From contig JAOAKH010000003.1 in the NCBI GenBank assembly GCA_026413755.1, positions 34,416 to 98,415 on the forward strand: DNA of 64,000 bases, written 5' to 3'. Within the stretch, counting starts at the first letter, position 1. Each line of letters begins with the position of its first letter. The notes below the pieces were generated by a model, which ran no database searches, was not told the origin of the DNA, and saw only the letters and a program-made list of their open reading frames with translations. The DNA is from Acidilobaceae archaeon. GTDB taxonomy: Archaea > Thermoproteota > Thermoprotei_A > Sulfolobales > Acidilobaceae. Shown here piece after piece: positions 15,109 to 24,400 of the stretch. Position numbers and translations under genes: made by a program.

Positions 15109-16353
15109 TTGATAACTTATTTGGGCAAAAAGATAGCGACCATGGACGACGTGGACCTCTCGGGCAAGAAAGTCCTGCTGCGCGTGGACATGAACTCGCC
15201 AGTAGATCCAAAGACGGGGAGGCTTCTGGACGTATCAAGGATAGTGGAGCACTCGGCAACAGTGAGGGAGCTCGTAGAGAGGGGGGCCTCGGTCGTCGTC
15301 ATGAGTCACCAAGGAAGGCCTCTAGACTCCGACTACGTGGACCTGAGGGGTCATGCAGAAGCGCTGGCCAAGCTGCTGGGAGCGGAGGTGAAGTTCGCGG
15401 AGGACGTCGCTGGGCCCCACGCAAGGGCCCTTATAGAGAGTGCAAGGCCGGGAGAGGTTGTGATGTTAGATAACAGCAGGTTCATGGCAGAGGACAACGT
15501 GGAGGCGCCGCCAGAAAAGCACGCAAACGGCTACCTGGTGACGAGGCTCTCGCCGCTCTTCTCCTACTTCGTTAACGACGCGTTCGCCACCTCCCATAGA
15601 TCTCAGGCGAGCATAGTGGGCTTCCCGCTGAGGATCCCCGGCGTGGCAGGTAGGGTGATGGAGAGGGAGCTCAGGGCTCTCAACAGGGTATTGGAGATAG
15701 CGGAGAGGCCGAAGGTGTTCGTGCTTGGAGGCGCTAAGCTGGACGATACGCTCAAGGTAGTAAAGCACGTGGTGGAGAGCGGCATAGCGGACGAGGTGCT
15801 CACTACCGGCCTCGTGGCGGTTATGTTCCTCATGGCGAGGGGGACGAGCGTGCCGAAGGACGTGGAGGCAAAGGTCATGAGCAAGATCTCGTCGGATCTC
15901 TTCCAAGAGGCAAAGGAGCTAGCAAAGAGGCAGGAGGTGAAGACCCCTGTCGACTTCGTTGTGGAGAGAGAGGGGGAGGTAAGCGTGGCACATACCTCAA
16001 GCATCAGCGGGGCCCCAAAGGACATAGGGCCCTCCACGGTGGAATACTACAAAGACAAGTTGGCCAGGGCAAAGCTGATCGTAATGAGGGGACCCGCGGG
16101 CGTCATAGAGGACCCGAGGTTCAGGGCGGGCACTGAGGCCCTCGTGAGGACTGCCCTCGCGAGTAAGGCCTTTACCATATTCGGCGGGGGGCACTTCATA
16201 TCCATGGCCTCCTCCCTACCCCCAGAGGAGAGATCAAAGGTAGGTCATGTGAGCACTGGGGGCGGCGCCCTGCTCTACTTCCTATCCGGCAGCGTGCTGC
16301 CGGGCCTAGAGGCTCTCGCGAAGTCAAACGAGAAGTTTAAAATAGTGCAATAA
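15109..16353 (+). CDS. pgk: Phosphoglycerate kinase
   Basis: A 414-residue archaeal phosphoglycerate kinase that interconverts 1,3-bisphosphoglycerate and 3-phosphoglycerate with ADP/ATP in the cytoplasm. The N-terminal 'LLRVDMNSPVD' motif, 'VVMSHQGRP' loop, 'ENVEAPPEKHANG' region and the C-terminal nucleotide-binding 'IFGGGHFISMA' and 'STGGGALLYFLSG' blocks are present. The TTG start follows a TATA-like 'tttatatt' (15068-15075). The GAPDH gene starts 21 bp after the stop, so the two adjacent glycolysis/gluconeogenesis enzymes are probably in one operon. Confidence 0.95.
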   Translation: MITYLGKKIATMDDVDLSGKKVLLRVDMNSPVDPKTGRLLDVSRIVEHSATVRELVERGASVVVMSHQGRPLDSDYVDLRGHAEALAKLLGAEVKFAEDVAGPHARALIESARPGEVVMLDNSRFMAEDNVEAPPEKHANGYLVTRLSPLFSYFVNDAFATSHRSQASIVGFPLRIPGVAGRVMERELRALNRVLEIAERPKVFVLGGAKLDDTLKVVKHVVESGIADEVLTTGLVAVMFLMARGTSVPKDVEAKVMSKISSDLFQEAKELAKRQEVKTPVDFVVEREGEVSVAHTSSISGAPKDIGPSTVEYYKDKLARAKLIVMRGPAGVIEDPRFRAGTEALVRTALASKAFTIFGGGHFISMASSLPPEERSKVGHVSTGGGALLYFLSGSVLPGLEALAKSNEKFKIVQ

Positions 16354-16374
16354 CTAGAAGCCGGAGGTGGGATC

Positions 16375-17400
16375 TTGAGGCTCAAGGTGGGCGTTAACGG
16401 TTATGGGGTCATTGGGAAGAGGGTGGCCGCAGCGGTAATGAAGCAGGACGACATGGAGCTAGTGGGGATAGTGAAGAAGAGTTACGACTTCTCCGTAGAG
16501 CAGGCGAGGGCCGCGGGGATCAGGGTATATGTGCCCGGCGAGGAGGACATGAAGGCCTTTGAGGCGGCGGGCTTCAGCGTGGCGGGCACGCTGAAGGACC
16601 TCCTGGCCTCCGTTAACGTTATCGTGGACGCAACGCCGGGCGGCGTGGGAGCTCAGTACAAGCCGGTGTACTCTGCCGCAGGGGTGAGGCAGGTATACCA
16701 GGGAGGGGAGAAGAAGGATGTGGCGCAGCTCTCCTTCAGCTCCCTCTGCAACTATGTCCAGGCGCTAGGCGCGGTTAGCGCTAGGGTTGTCTCTTGCAAC
16801 ACGACGGGCCTCCTGAGGCTTATATGTGGGGTTAACAGCAAGGTCGGGGTAAGGAGGGCGAGGGCAGTAATCGTTAGGAGGGGCGCGGACCCCAGGGAGG
16901 TTAAGAGAGGGCCAATAAACTCTATAGAGCTAGATCCCCCCAAGGCCCCCAGCCACCACGCTCTCGACGTGCAGTCGGTAATCCCGATAGACATAGTTAC
17001 AGTGGCAGTAGCCGTGCCGACGACGCTCATGCATGTGCACCACGTAACGCTTAGGCTGGAGAGGAGCGTTACGAGGGCAGACGTGATCTCAATACTCGAG
17101 TCCACGCCCAGGATAATGCTCGTGAACGCGGAAAGGTCCGGCATTACCGGCACCGCGGGCATAATAGAGGCTGCGAGGGAGGCAAGGCTAAGGTACGACG
17201 TGCCGGAGCTGGTGATCTTTGAGGACTCCATACGTGTGGACGGCGACGAGGTAATGCTGTTCCAGGCCATTCACCAAGAGTCAATAGTGGTTCCGGAGAA
17301 CGTGGACGCCATAAGGGCCTTAGCGAAGCTAGAGGAAGATCCCATGAGGTCCATAACTAAGACGGACGAGAGTCTCGGCCTAAGCAAGAGGCTATGGTAA
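16375..17400 (+). CDS. gapB: Type II glyceraldehyde-3-phosphate dehydrogenase
   Basis: A 341-residue archaeal phosphorylating GAPDH using NAD(P) and inorganic phosphate. The Rossmann start is 'VGVNGYGVIGKRVA' (5-18). The catalytic cysteine is C141 in 'SCNTTGL', and a conserved His-containing 'HHALDVQ' and 'HVHHVT' follow in the catalytic domain. The TTG start has a clear GGAGGTGG Shine-Dalgarno at about 16363-16370. It forms an operon with pgk, coupling the two enzymes that exchange 1,3-bisphosphoglycerate, and ends 22 bp before the aminotransferase. Confidence 0.95.
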   Translation: MRLKVGVNGYGVIGKRVAAAVMKQDDMELVGIVKKSYDFSVEQARAAGIRVYVPGEEDMKAFEAAGFSVAGTLKDLLASVNVIVDATPGGVGAQYKPVYSAAGVRQVYQGGEKKDVAQLSFSSLCNYVQALGAVSARVVSCNTTGLLRLICGVNSKVGVRRARAVIVRRGADPREVKRGPINSIELDPPKAPSHHALDVQSVIPIDIVTVAVAVPTTLMHVHHVTLRLERSVTRADVISILESTPRIMLVNAERSGITGTAGIIEAAREARLRYDVPELVIFEDSIRVDGDEVMLFQAIHQESIVVPENVDAIRALAKLEEDPMRSITKTDESLGLSKRLW

Positions 17401-17422
17401 TATTGGTGCTGGGTGACGCATA

Positions 17423-18640
17423 ATGGTTGGGATGCATATGGATAGATATATGAAATTCCTGGCAGAGAGGACCTCTAGCCTAGCGGCCTCTGAGATAAGG
17501 GAGCTGCTGAAGCTCACAGAGGGCAAGGACGTAATAAGCTTTGCAGGAGGACTCCCTGATCCCTCCGTGTTCCCCAAGAAGGAGCTGGGGGAGATAGCGA
17601 GGGAAGTTATCATCTCTGTGGGCGAGAGGGCCCTGCAGTACTCCCCTACGAGGGGCGTGACGGCCTTCATTGAGGCCTTGAAGGGCTTCGCCGCAAAGCA
17701 TAACGTAAAGGTGAGGGGGGAGGACGACGTAGTCGTCACTACGGGTGCCCAGGAGGCCATATATCTAGCCTCAAAGGTCCTCTTCGACGAGAAGGACGTG
17801 GTGGCAGTAGAGGAGCCCACTTACCTTGCTGCCCTAAACGTCATAAAGTTCTTCAAGGCCAAGCCGCTGGCAATCCCGGTAGATCACGAGGGCATGAGGG
17901 TAGACCTTCTCGAAGAGGCTTTGAGGAGAGGGGTTAAGGTCAAGGCGCTGTACACTAACGCCACTGCACAGAACCCGAGCGGCACTACTATGAGCCTAGA
18001 GAGGAGGAAGCATTTGCTAGAGCTTGCGTCAAGCTATGACTTCCTCATCCTCGAGGACGACCCATACGGCTACTTTGTCTTCGAGGGGGAGAGCCCCACG
18101 CCCATAAAAACCCTAGACGAGGAGGGCAGAGTCATTTACATATCCACCTTCAGCAAGATCCTCGCGCCGGGCCTTAGGATAGGATGGATGCTGGGCCCGA
18201 AGGAGCTCATGAACTACGCAGAGCTGGCAAAGCAGAACGTGGATCTACACTCTAGCACGCTGTCCCAATTTATAGTCATGGAGGCCATAAGAAGGGGCAC
18301 AGTGGAGGCCACGATAGAGAAGGCCAAGTCCTTGTACAGGGTAAAGAGGGATTACATGCTGCAGGCCCTTGAGGAGAACATGGGAGGCCTGGCCTCATGG
18401 ACGAAGCCCATAGGGGGGCTCTTCGTCCTCGTGAGCCTCAAGGAAAGGGTAGACACGAGGAAGATGCTCTACAAGGCCATAGAGCGTGGTGTGGCCTACG
18501 TGCCAGGCGCTTCCTTCTTCGTCTCACGCGATGGCTCTCACACCATGAGGCTCAACTACAGCTACCCGAGCCTGGAACAGATAAGGGAAGGAGTAAGGAG
18601 GCTAGCCGCCACTGTAAAGGAGGAGGTACGACAGGCTTAA
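17423..18640 (+). CDS. PLP-dependent aminotransferase, class I/II (LysN/ARO8-like)
   Basis: A 405-residue fold-type I aminotransferase. 'ISFAGGLPDPSVFP' (38-51), 'LQYSPTRGVTAFIEAL', 'TTGAQEAIYL', 'EDDPYGYF' (PLP-ring aspartate about 212) and the Schiff-base lysine K245 in 'STFSKILAPGLRIGW' are all present, with the C-terminal substrate arginine in 'TMRLNYSYP'. This subgroup contains archaeal 2-aminoadipate and aromatic/branched-chain aminotransferases, so the substrate cannot be set from sequence. The ATG at 17423 follows GGTGACG; further ATGs at residues 4, 6 and 10 are possible. It lies 22 bp after gap but has no obvious functional link to it. Confidence 0.88.
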   Translation: MVGMHMDRYMKFLAERTSSLAASEIRELLKLTEGKDVISFAGGLPDPSVFPKKELGEIAREVIISVGERALQYSPTRGVTAFIEALKGFAAKHNVKVRGEDDVVVTTGAQEAIYLASKVLFDEKDVVAVEEPTYLAALNVIKFFKAKPLAIPVDHEGMRVDLLEEALRRGVKVKALYTNATAQNPSGTTMSLERRKHLLELASSYDFLILEDDPYGYFVFEGESPTPIKTLDEEGRVIYISTFSKILAPGLRIGWMLGPKELMNYAELAKQNVDLHSSTLSQFIVMEAIRRGTVEATIEKAKSLYRVKRDYMLQALEENMGGLASWTKPIGGLFVLVSLKERVDTRKMLYKAIERGVAYVPGASFFVSRDGSHTMRLNYSYPSLEQIREGVRRLAATVKEEVRQA

Positions 18641-18668
18641 TAGCCTGGGAACTCCCTCTTTCTCCTGT

Positions 18669-18745
18669 GGGCCCGTAGCTCAGCCTGGTGGAGCGGCGGG
18701 CTCTTAACCCGTAGGTCCCGGGTTCAAATCCCGGCGGGCCCGCCA
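18669..18745 (+). tRNA. tRNA-Lys (CTT)
   Basis: Acceptor GGGCCCG/CGGGCCC, D arm, anticodon stem GCGGG/CCCGT with loop CTCTTAA (anticodon CTT), T arm CCGGG-TTCAAAT-CCCGG and discriminator G. The CCA end is encoded (18743-18745). No intron. Confidence 0.95.
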
Positions 18746-18760
18746 CGCCCTCCGGGGCTC

Positions 18761-19132
18761 CTACCTTATCGTTATTCTGCCTCTCTTCGGAAGGGAGGCG
18801 GAGACCCTCGAGCTCAAGGAGTCTAGCCTTTCTGCCATCTCCCTCTCCAGAACGCCCTTCTGCACGGCCCACTCAATGAACTCTAGGAAGCCCGAATAAA
18901 GGTCGTAGAATATGACCCTCGCGGCCTCCCCCAGCTCTTCTTCTTCCATAGCCTTGAGGGCCCTCGCCAACGTCTCATCGCTGGGGTGCATCGCACCGTA
19001 CCTGTACTTGCTGATCGAGGCCGGGGTCACGCCCAGCAGCGCCGAGGTTTCGCGTAGACCCCTCCTCTCCAGCAGTATTTCGATCAACCTCTTCCTCGCC
19101 TCCTTGCTTAGCAGATGAACGAATCTTTCCAA
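18761..19132 (-). CDS. Helix-turn-helix transcription regulator
   Basis: A predicted 123-residue DNA-binding protein. The helix-turn-helix lies near residues 22-45 ('GLRETSALLGVTPASISKYR'), typical of lambda-repressor-like or resolvase-type HTHs, and is followed by a helical domain rich in Glu ('AMEEEELGEAARVIFYDL'). The frame extends upstream to 19192, but I prefer the TTG at 19132. It has an AGGAG Shine-Dalgarno 7 nt upstream, and the minus-strand TATA-like TTATAA at 19165-19170 would place the transcript start near 19142. Just upstream of the TATA box are three copies of a 12-bp direct repeat (19168-19218), likely operators, so autoregulation is plausible. The family is otherwise unrecognised and its targets are unknown. 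Confidence 0.65.
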   Translation of the reverse strand: MERFVHLLSKEARKRLIEILLERRGLRETSALLGVTPASISKYRYGAMHPSDETLARALKAMEEEELGEAARVIFYDLYSGFLEFIEWAVQKGVLEREMAERLDSLSSRVSASLPKRGRITIR

Positions 19133-19167
19133 CTTCGCTCCTAGCCAGTTTGGGGAGGTAAACGTTA

Positions 19168-19218
19168 TAACGGGGGCACCGCGCGAGAGCAATTAAAGGG
19201 GGCACTTAACGGGGGCAC
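19168..19218. promoter_or_regulatory. Three direct repeats TAA(C/A)GGGGGCAC upstream of the HTH gene
   Basis: Copies start at 19168, 19194 and 19207: 12 bp each, with spacings of 26 and 13 bp. The first copy overlaps the TATA-like TTATAA of the HTH gene on the minus strand. The third lies about 40 bp before tRNA-Thr on the plus strand. The regular multiple-of-13 spacing and promoter position suggest cooperative binding of a regulator, most simply the HTH protein itself; this is inferred. Confidence 0.6.
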
Positions 19219-19259
19219 CGGGCGAAGATATAGGTTTTCGGGAAACGATAAAGACGGGA

Positions 19260-19349
19260 GCCGCCGTAGCTCAGTCGGTAGAGCGCCGGCCTCGTAACGG
19301 CGCGCGGGAAAGCCGGTGGTCGCGGGTTCAAATCCCGCCGGCGGCTCCA
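19260..19349 (+). tRNA. tRNA-Thr (CGT) with 14-nt intron
   Basis: Acceptor GCCGCCG/CGGCGGC, D arm, anticodon stem CCGGC/GCCGG and T arm GCGGG-TTCAAAT-CCCGC, with discriminator T and encoded CCA (19347-19349). The anticodon loop region is 21 nt instead of 7. Removing 14 nt after position 37 (19297-19310) restores loop CTCGTAA with anticodon CGT. The last 22 bp overlap the antisense CoxG-like gene. Confidence 0.92.
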
Positions 19350-19792
19350 GAGAGCTCTCTCTTAGTCCCTTCTACCACTTCCTCCATTATTCTCCTTGCC
19401 ACTCTCTCCACGACGCTCTCCCCTACCATGGCTACGAGGCCGCTTAGGGTACCCTCTATGTTCCACTTTATGATGGAGCCTGAGGGCGCCTCTCTCACCT
19501 CTAACTTAAGTACGTAGTCGAAGGAGCTGTTCAGCCCCGTGACCTTGCCCCTGTAGACTACCTCCCTCTCCCCCTTTTCCTGAGTCCCTGCGAGCACTAT
19601 GTCGCCGCTGAGGGGGCCTACCGTTATCTCGAGGTCTATCTCGAACTCCCTCTCTCCCTTCATCCTCACCCTCCCCTTGTAGCCTGGCAGGGCTCTGGCG
19701 AACTGCCTCGGGTCAGATATGAACTCCATGGCCCTCCTCGGGCTGGCAGGGACCTCTGCCGAGCCTTCGTACTTTAGCATCAAGGTCCTCAC
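19328..19792 (-). CDS. CoxG-like SRPBCC-domain protein
   Basis: A 154-residue single-domain protein of the START/SRPBCC fold, close to CO-dehydrogenase accessory protein CoxG: 'MLKYEGSAEVPASPRRAMEFISDPRQFARALPG' at the start, the 'FEIDLEITVGPLSGDI' strand pair and a C-terminal helix 'VVERVARRIMEEVV'. The hydrophobic cavity is known to bind lipids or cofactors in the superfamily; no CO dehydrogenase genes are nearby, so the role is unknown. The GTG start overlaps the TIP49 stop by 4 bp (GTGA), indicating coupled translation. The last seven codons lie antisense within tRNA-Thr, so its C-terminal residues are encoded by the complement of the T arm and acceptor stem. Confidence 0.75.
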   Translation of the reverse strand: MRTLMLKYEGSAEVPASPRRAMEFISDPRQFARALPGYKGRVRMKGEREFEIDLEITVGPLSGDIVLAGTQEKGEREVVYRGKVTGLNSSFDYVLKLEVREAPSGSIIKWNIEGTLSGLVAMVGESVVERVARRIMEEVVEGTKRELSGAAGGI

Positions 19793-21132
19793 CCGTATAT
19801 CATGAGGTCCTTGTACTTCTCTACTAGCTCCACGCTCCTCTTCAGGTCGGCGAAGAGCTCTGCCGCCTCCTTCACGTCCCTGGCTTCTACCTTCTGAGAT
19901 TTCCTCCTCAACGCTATGGTCCTCGCGGGCTCCAGCAGCTGAACAGCATATCTCACGCTCCTCTCCGCGCCCAGCTTTGTGAGCAGCTCCAGGGCGTCCT
20001 CGGAAAGCGGCACCTCCTCCTCATCTGCCCTAATGGCTATGATCTCCCTGATCTCCTCCAGACTATATGGCTGGGTAGTTACTATGAGGAGCCTGTCCAG
20101 TAGGTCCCTCGGCATGCCGTGAGGAGACTCTATGTCTGTGCCCCTGATCTTTGCCATCCCCCTGTTGGTGGCAAGGATGAGCAGCGGCGCAAAGTCGCTC
20201 TCCATAGCCTTCGTGAGGAAGGAGAAGCTCTCGAGATCTAACATGTGAGCGTCGTCTATGAATAGCACGCCAGGCACAAGCTCGGCCCTCCTCTCGTCTA
20301 TCATCTTCTTCACTATCTCGTTCGCCTGCTTCCTGTCCTCGTCGCTTATCTCCCTTTCCGTCTCGAGCAGCGCCAGTAGGCCTGAGAAGGCCACCCTTCT
20401 AGCCGCAACGCTAAGGTCCACGTCGTGGAAAGTGAGCACCCTCACGAACTCCTTCTTTTTCCTCACCGGCCCAGAAGGCATCTCCACCTGCCGCTCTACC
20501 CCTATGTCGTACCAGCGCTCCGCCTTCTCCTTCACCCTGCCCACCCTCCTTACTGCCCCAGTCTCCACGTCTATCGTCACCAGGTCGCCCTTTCTCACGT
20601 TTAGGCCCATGAGCTGCTCTGCTATTTCAGGCCCTACGCTAAAGGAGGAGGACTCGTCCTTCGTTTCAAGCGTTACCTTCGCTCCCCCGAGGGTTGGATA
20701 GGGGGAGAAGGGGCTCTGTCTTCTAAGGTACTTGATGTCGGCGATCACTCCTTCCACCACTTCTCTCTCTTCCCTTATCCTGATCCCCATGGCCTTACGG
20801 AGGGCTTGTAGGAGGACTTCGGTCTTCTTCTGAAGGCCCGTAACCTCTCCCGCGTCTATGGCTACGAAGGGGGTGTCTGCGCCCAGCTCTTTCGAAACGG
20901 CGAAAGCTATGGCTGTCTTGCCCGTCCCTGGCGGGCCCACTATCAGTACCCCCCTCCCTCCCAGCTTGCCTTCCTTGACCAGCTGCACTATGATGCCTGC
21001 TGCCTCCCTTGCTTTCTCCTGCCCTACCAGCCCCCCGCCTATCCTCTTTGCCTTCCCCCTCTCGTCCAGCCCGAGGCCTGTTATGTGGCTGTGTACGCTC
21101 CTCCTGGATGGCCTAGGGAGGGCCATCTCCAC
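19789..21132 (-). CDS. Archaeal TIP49 (RuvB-like AAA+ helicase)
   Basis: A 447-residue AAA+ ATPase of the RuvBL1/RuvBL2 family, found in a subset of archaea. Walker A GPPGTGKT is at 66-73, 'FVAIDAGEV' follows, then the family-specific OB-fold insertion (about 125-235). Walker B is 'LFIDDAHML' (290-298), sensor 1 'LATNRG', and arginine finger/sensor 2 'GMPRDLLDRLLIV' and 'SVRYAVQLL'. The catalytic Walker B position holds Asp (D294) where RuvBL proteins and RuvB usually have Glu. The start may be GTG at 21132 or the ATG two codons on, since a GGGGTGGAG stretch lies just before. It forms an operon with the CoxG-like gene and is divergent from the RNA polymerase operon. Confidence 0.9.
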   Translation of the reverse strand: MEMALPRPSRRSVHSHITGLGLDERGKAKRIGGGLVGQEKAREAAGIIVQLVKEGKLGGRGVLIVGPPGTGKTAIAFAVSKELGADTPFVAIDAGEVTGLQKKTEVLLQALRKAMGIRIREEREVVEGVIADIKYLRRQSPFSPYPTLGGAKVTLETKDESSSFSVGPEIAEQLMGLNVRKGDLVTIDVETGAVRRVGRVKEKAERWYDIGVERQVEMPSGPVRKKKEFVRVLTFHDVDLSVAARRVAFSGLLALLETEREISDEDRKQANEIVKKMIDERRAELVPGVLFIDDAHMLDLESFSFLTKAMESDFAPLLILATNRGMAKIRGTDIESPHGMPRDLLDRLLIVTTQPYSLEEIREIIAIRADEEEVPLSEDALELLTKLGAERSVRYAVQLLEPARTIALRRKSQKVEARDVKEAAELFADLKRSVELVEKYKDLMIYG

Positions 21133-21214
21133 CCCTGATCACCCGCCCACGTATCGCATAACTAAAAGCTCTCAGCTTTTTAAGCCCGAGGAGGAGCTAA
21201 TCATAGGGACCTTT

Positions 21215-21478
21215 GTGTCTGCGAGGAAGCCTAGTAGGAAGATATTGGAGCATAGGCTGGTCCCCCAGCATAGGAAGCTCAGTGCAGAAGAGGCACTCGA
21301 GGTCTTCGAGAGCCTCGGCGTCAAGCCGTGGCAGTTGCCGCAGATCAGCGTTAACGACCCAATCGTGAGGCTCCTGGGGGCAAAGCCAGGGGACGTGATA
21401 GAGATAAAGAGACGCTCCCCCACGGGCGGCATATCCTTGGCTTATAGGGTCGTGGTAGCGCTGGAGAGGAGGGCGTGA
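21215..21478 (+). CDS. rpoH: RNA polymerase subunit Rpo5 (RpoH)
   Basis: An 87-residue homologue of the C-terminal domain of eukaryotic Rpb5, needed for polymerase assembly. The conserved 'EHRLVPQHRKLSAEEA' and 'NDPIVRLLGAKPGDVIEI' blocks cover nearly the whole protein. The reading frame runs far upstream, but that part lies antisense to TIP49 and is not coding. I chose GTG at 21215, about 12 residues before the conserved 'HRLVPQH', as in other archaea; TTG at 21245 would remove only a poorly conserved tail. A TATA-like CTTTTTAA (21174-21182) gives a transcript start near 21207. It begins the operon rpoH-rpoB-rpoA1-rpoA2-L30e-nusA-S12. Confidence 0.88.
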   Translation: MSARKPSRKILEHRLVPQHRKLSAEEALEVFESLGVKPWQLPQISVNDPIVRLLGAKPGDVIEIKRRSPTGGISLAYRVVVALERRA

Positions 21479-21479
21479 A

Positions 21480-24400
21480 ATGGGAGCAGCGCTAACCCCT
21501 GAAGACCTCTGGAAGGTCTTTAGGAGCTACGTCAATACTATGGGCCTTGCCAGGCAGCACCTGGACTCCTACAACGACTTCGTTTCGAAGCGCCTGAGAG
21601 AAATTGTAGAGTCTATGGGAGAAGTGAAGGTCTCGTGGAGGCCTAGGGGGAAGCAAGAGCTCCCACCAGGCACGGAGCCGGAGGTGAAGATAATCATAAA
21701 GATCCCTCAAAAGCTCGAAGAGGCGTACTCCAAGCCCTTAGTGAGGGAAGCTGAGGGCTACGTTCATCCCACAACCCCCTTCGAGTGTAGGTCACGAGAC
21801 ATAACCTATGCGGCTTCTCTCTTCGCTGACTTCACGCTGGTATACGACGACGGGAGGGAGGAGAGGAAAAGGCTTAAAATGGCAGAGATCCCCGTAATGA
21901 TCAAGTCAGTGATCGACCCGCTGAGCAGAATGAACGAGAGGGAGCTCATAGCCATAGGAGAGGACCCGAAGGACCCCGGGGGCTACTTCATAATTAACGG
22001 CAACGAGAAGGTGATCGTAGCCCAGGAGGACCTGGCCGTCAACAGGATCATAGTGGGTAAAGCGGCCACTGGAACAGCGAAGATAACTCACTCCGCAAAG
22101 GTAGTCTCTACGAAGCGCGGCATCAGGAGGCAAGTGATTGTGGACAGAATGAGCGATGGGACCCTGGAAGTTACCGTCTCTAAGCTGAGCTTCAGGATCC
22201 CCTTCGTGGTACTCATGAGGGCCCTTGGCTTTGAGAAGGACATAGAAATAGCTTATGCGGTGTCTCATGATCCAGAGATCCACAGGGAGCTCCTGCTTAG
22301 CTTCGAGATTGTCAGGGATCTTGCACCGGACAGAACGAAGGCCCTGGAGTTCTTGGGCAACAGGTTAGCGCTGGGTCAGCCGGTGCAGATAAGGATACAA
22401 AGGGCAGAGGAGTTCCTTGACAATCAACTCCTACCTCACATAGGCACAAGGCCAGAGGACAGGATAAAGAAGGCCTTCTACCTAGCAGAAATGGCAAACA
22501 GGGTGCTTCAGCTGTACCTGGGCAAGAGGGCCGAGGACGACAAGGACCACTACTCCAACAAGAGGGTGAGGCTGGCAGGGGACCTCCTGGCTGAGATCTT
22601 CAGGGAGGCCATGGAGGTGTTCGTGAGGAGCCTCCAGTCGCAGCTCGAAGAGCACCTAGCTCAGATGAGCTATAGGGACAGACTAAAGCTCGTGGCGCTC
22701 GTGAGGAGCGACATAATAACGGAGAGGCTGAAGACCGCCATAGCTACTGGCAACTGGGGCCAGGATAGGACGGGCATAAGCCAGGCGCTGGACAGAACTA
22801 ACTGGACTAGCCTTCTCAGCCACTTAAGAAGAGTCATATCTATGCTTAGCAGGGGTCAAGCGCACTTCGAGGCAAGGGACCTACACGGCACCCACTGGGG
22901 GAGACTCTGCCCCTTCGAGACCCCGGAGGGCGCTAACGTCGGCCTCGTGAAGAACCTGGCGCTCACCGCCTACATTTCTGTGGGCACAAGCGAGGAGATG
23001 GTGGAGAAGATGCTATACGAGGAGTTCGGCGTCGTGCCCATAGGTAAAATACTCAAGGAAATAGTGGAGACAGGCCAGGTTCCTGAGGTAGTCCTTGCGG
23101 GCTCAAAGGTCTTCCTGAACGGCAGGCCCGTGGGCTACCACGAGGACGGGGAGAGGCTGACAAGGGAAATCAGGGAGAGGAGGAGGGCTAACAAGCTCTG
23201 CGAGGGGAGGGCGGAGGATCACAGGTGCTTCGAGATAAGCGTGGCCCACATTAGGACGGGGGTCGCGGACGAGGTATACGTTAACGCCGACGAGGGCAGG
23301 CTCCTGAGGCCCGTCATTGTAGTGAAGGAAGGGAAGCCGCTGCTAACGAAGGAGTGGGCGGAGAAGCTCTCTTCGGGAGAGGCGAGCTTCTGGGACCTCG
23401 TGGAGAATGGTATAGTAGAGTTCTTAGATCCTGACGAGGAAGAGAACGCATACGTAGCAGAGCTCCTCCAGGACCTTAACGAGAAGCACACCCACTTGGA
23501 GATATGGCCTGCAGGCATTCTGGGCGTGGGCGCAAGCACCATCCCCTACGCGGAGCACAACCAGAGCCCGAGGAACACCTACCAGTCCGCCATGGCAAAG
23601 CAGGCCTTAGGGCTATACGCATCTAACTTCAAGTTCAGGAACGACACCCATGCCTACGTGCTCCAGTATCCACAGAGGCCCATCGTGCAGGTGAGGAACC
23701 TCGAGGTGGTGGGATACAACGACAGGCCTTCGGGGCAGAACCTGGTGGTGGCGATAATGGCATATACTGGGTACAACATCGAAGATGCCGTTATATTCAA
23801 CAAAACCTCCATAGACTACGGGTTAGCCCGAGCGTACTTCTTCAGGACCTACATTGCGCAGGAGCAGGACTACCCAGGAGGACTGAGCGACAAGATAGGC
23901 ATCCCCTCGCCGAAGCTCTACGACCACAAGGGAGATCAGTACTACAAGAAGCTGGCGCCAGACGGCATAGTGTACCCAGAGGTCGAGGTGGAGAGCGGAG
24001 ACGTGTTAATAGGCAGGGAGAGCCCGCCGAGGTTCATGGGAGAGGAGAGGGTAGTTTCGGTGTCTCTCATCTCCAACAGAGACACGAGCGTCCAGCTGAG
24101 GTACGGCGAGTCGGGCATAGTCGACTCGGTGCTCCTCATGAGGACCCTTGAGAGGAACAGGCTCGTCAAGGTAAGGGTCAGGGACCTAAGGATACCTGAG
24201 ATAGGGGACAAGTTTGCCAGCAGGCACGGCCAGAAAGGCGTCATAGGCATGACGCTGAGGGCCTACGACATGCCCTACAGCGAGGACGGCATAGCCCCCG
24301 ACCTCATACTTAACCCCCACGCTATACCTTCTAGGATGACAGTGGGCCAGCTGCTCGAGGAGATAGCAGGGAAGCTAGGGGCCCTTAAGGGGAGGTATGT

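Noticed and set aside
20858..21214. Long upstream part of the frame containing Rpo5
   Set aside because: It is antisense to the TIP49 coding sequence and does not resemble a protein; Rpo5 accounts for only the last 87 codons.
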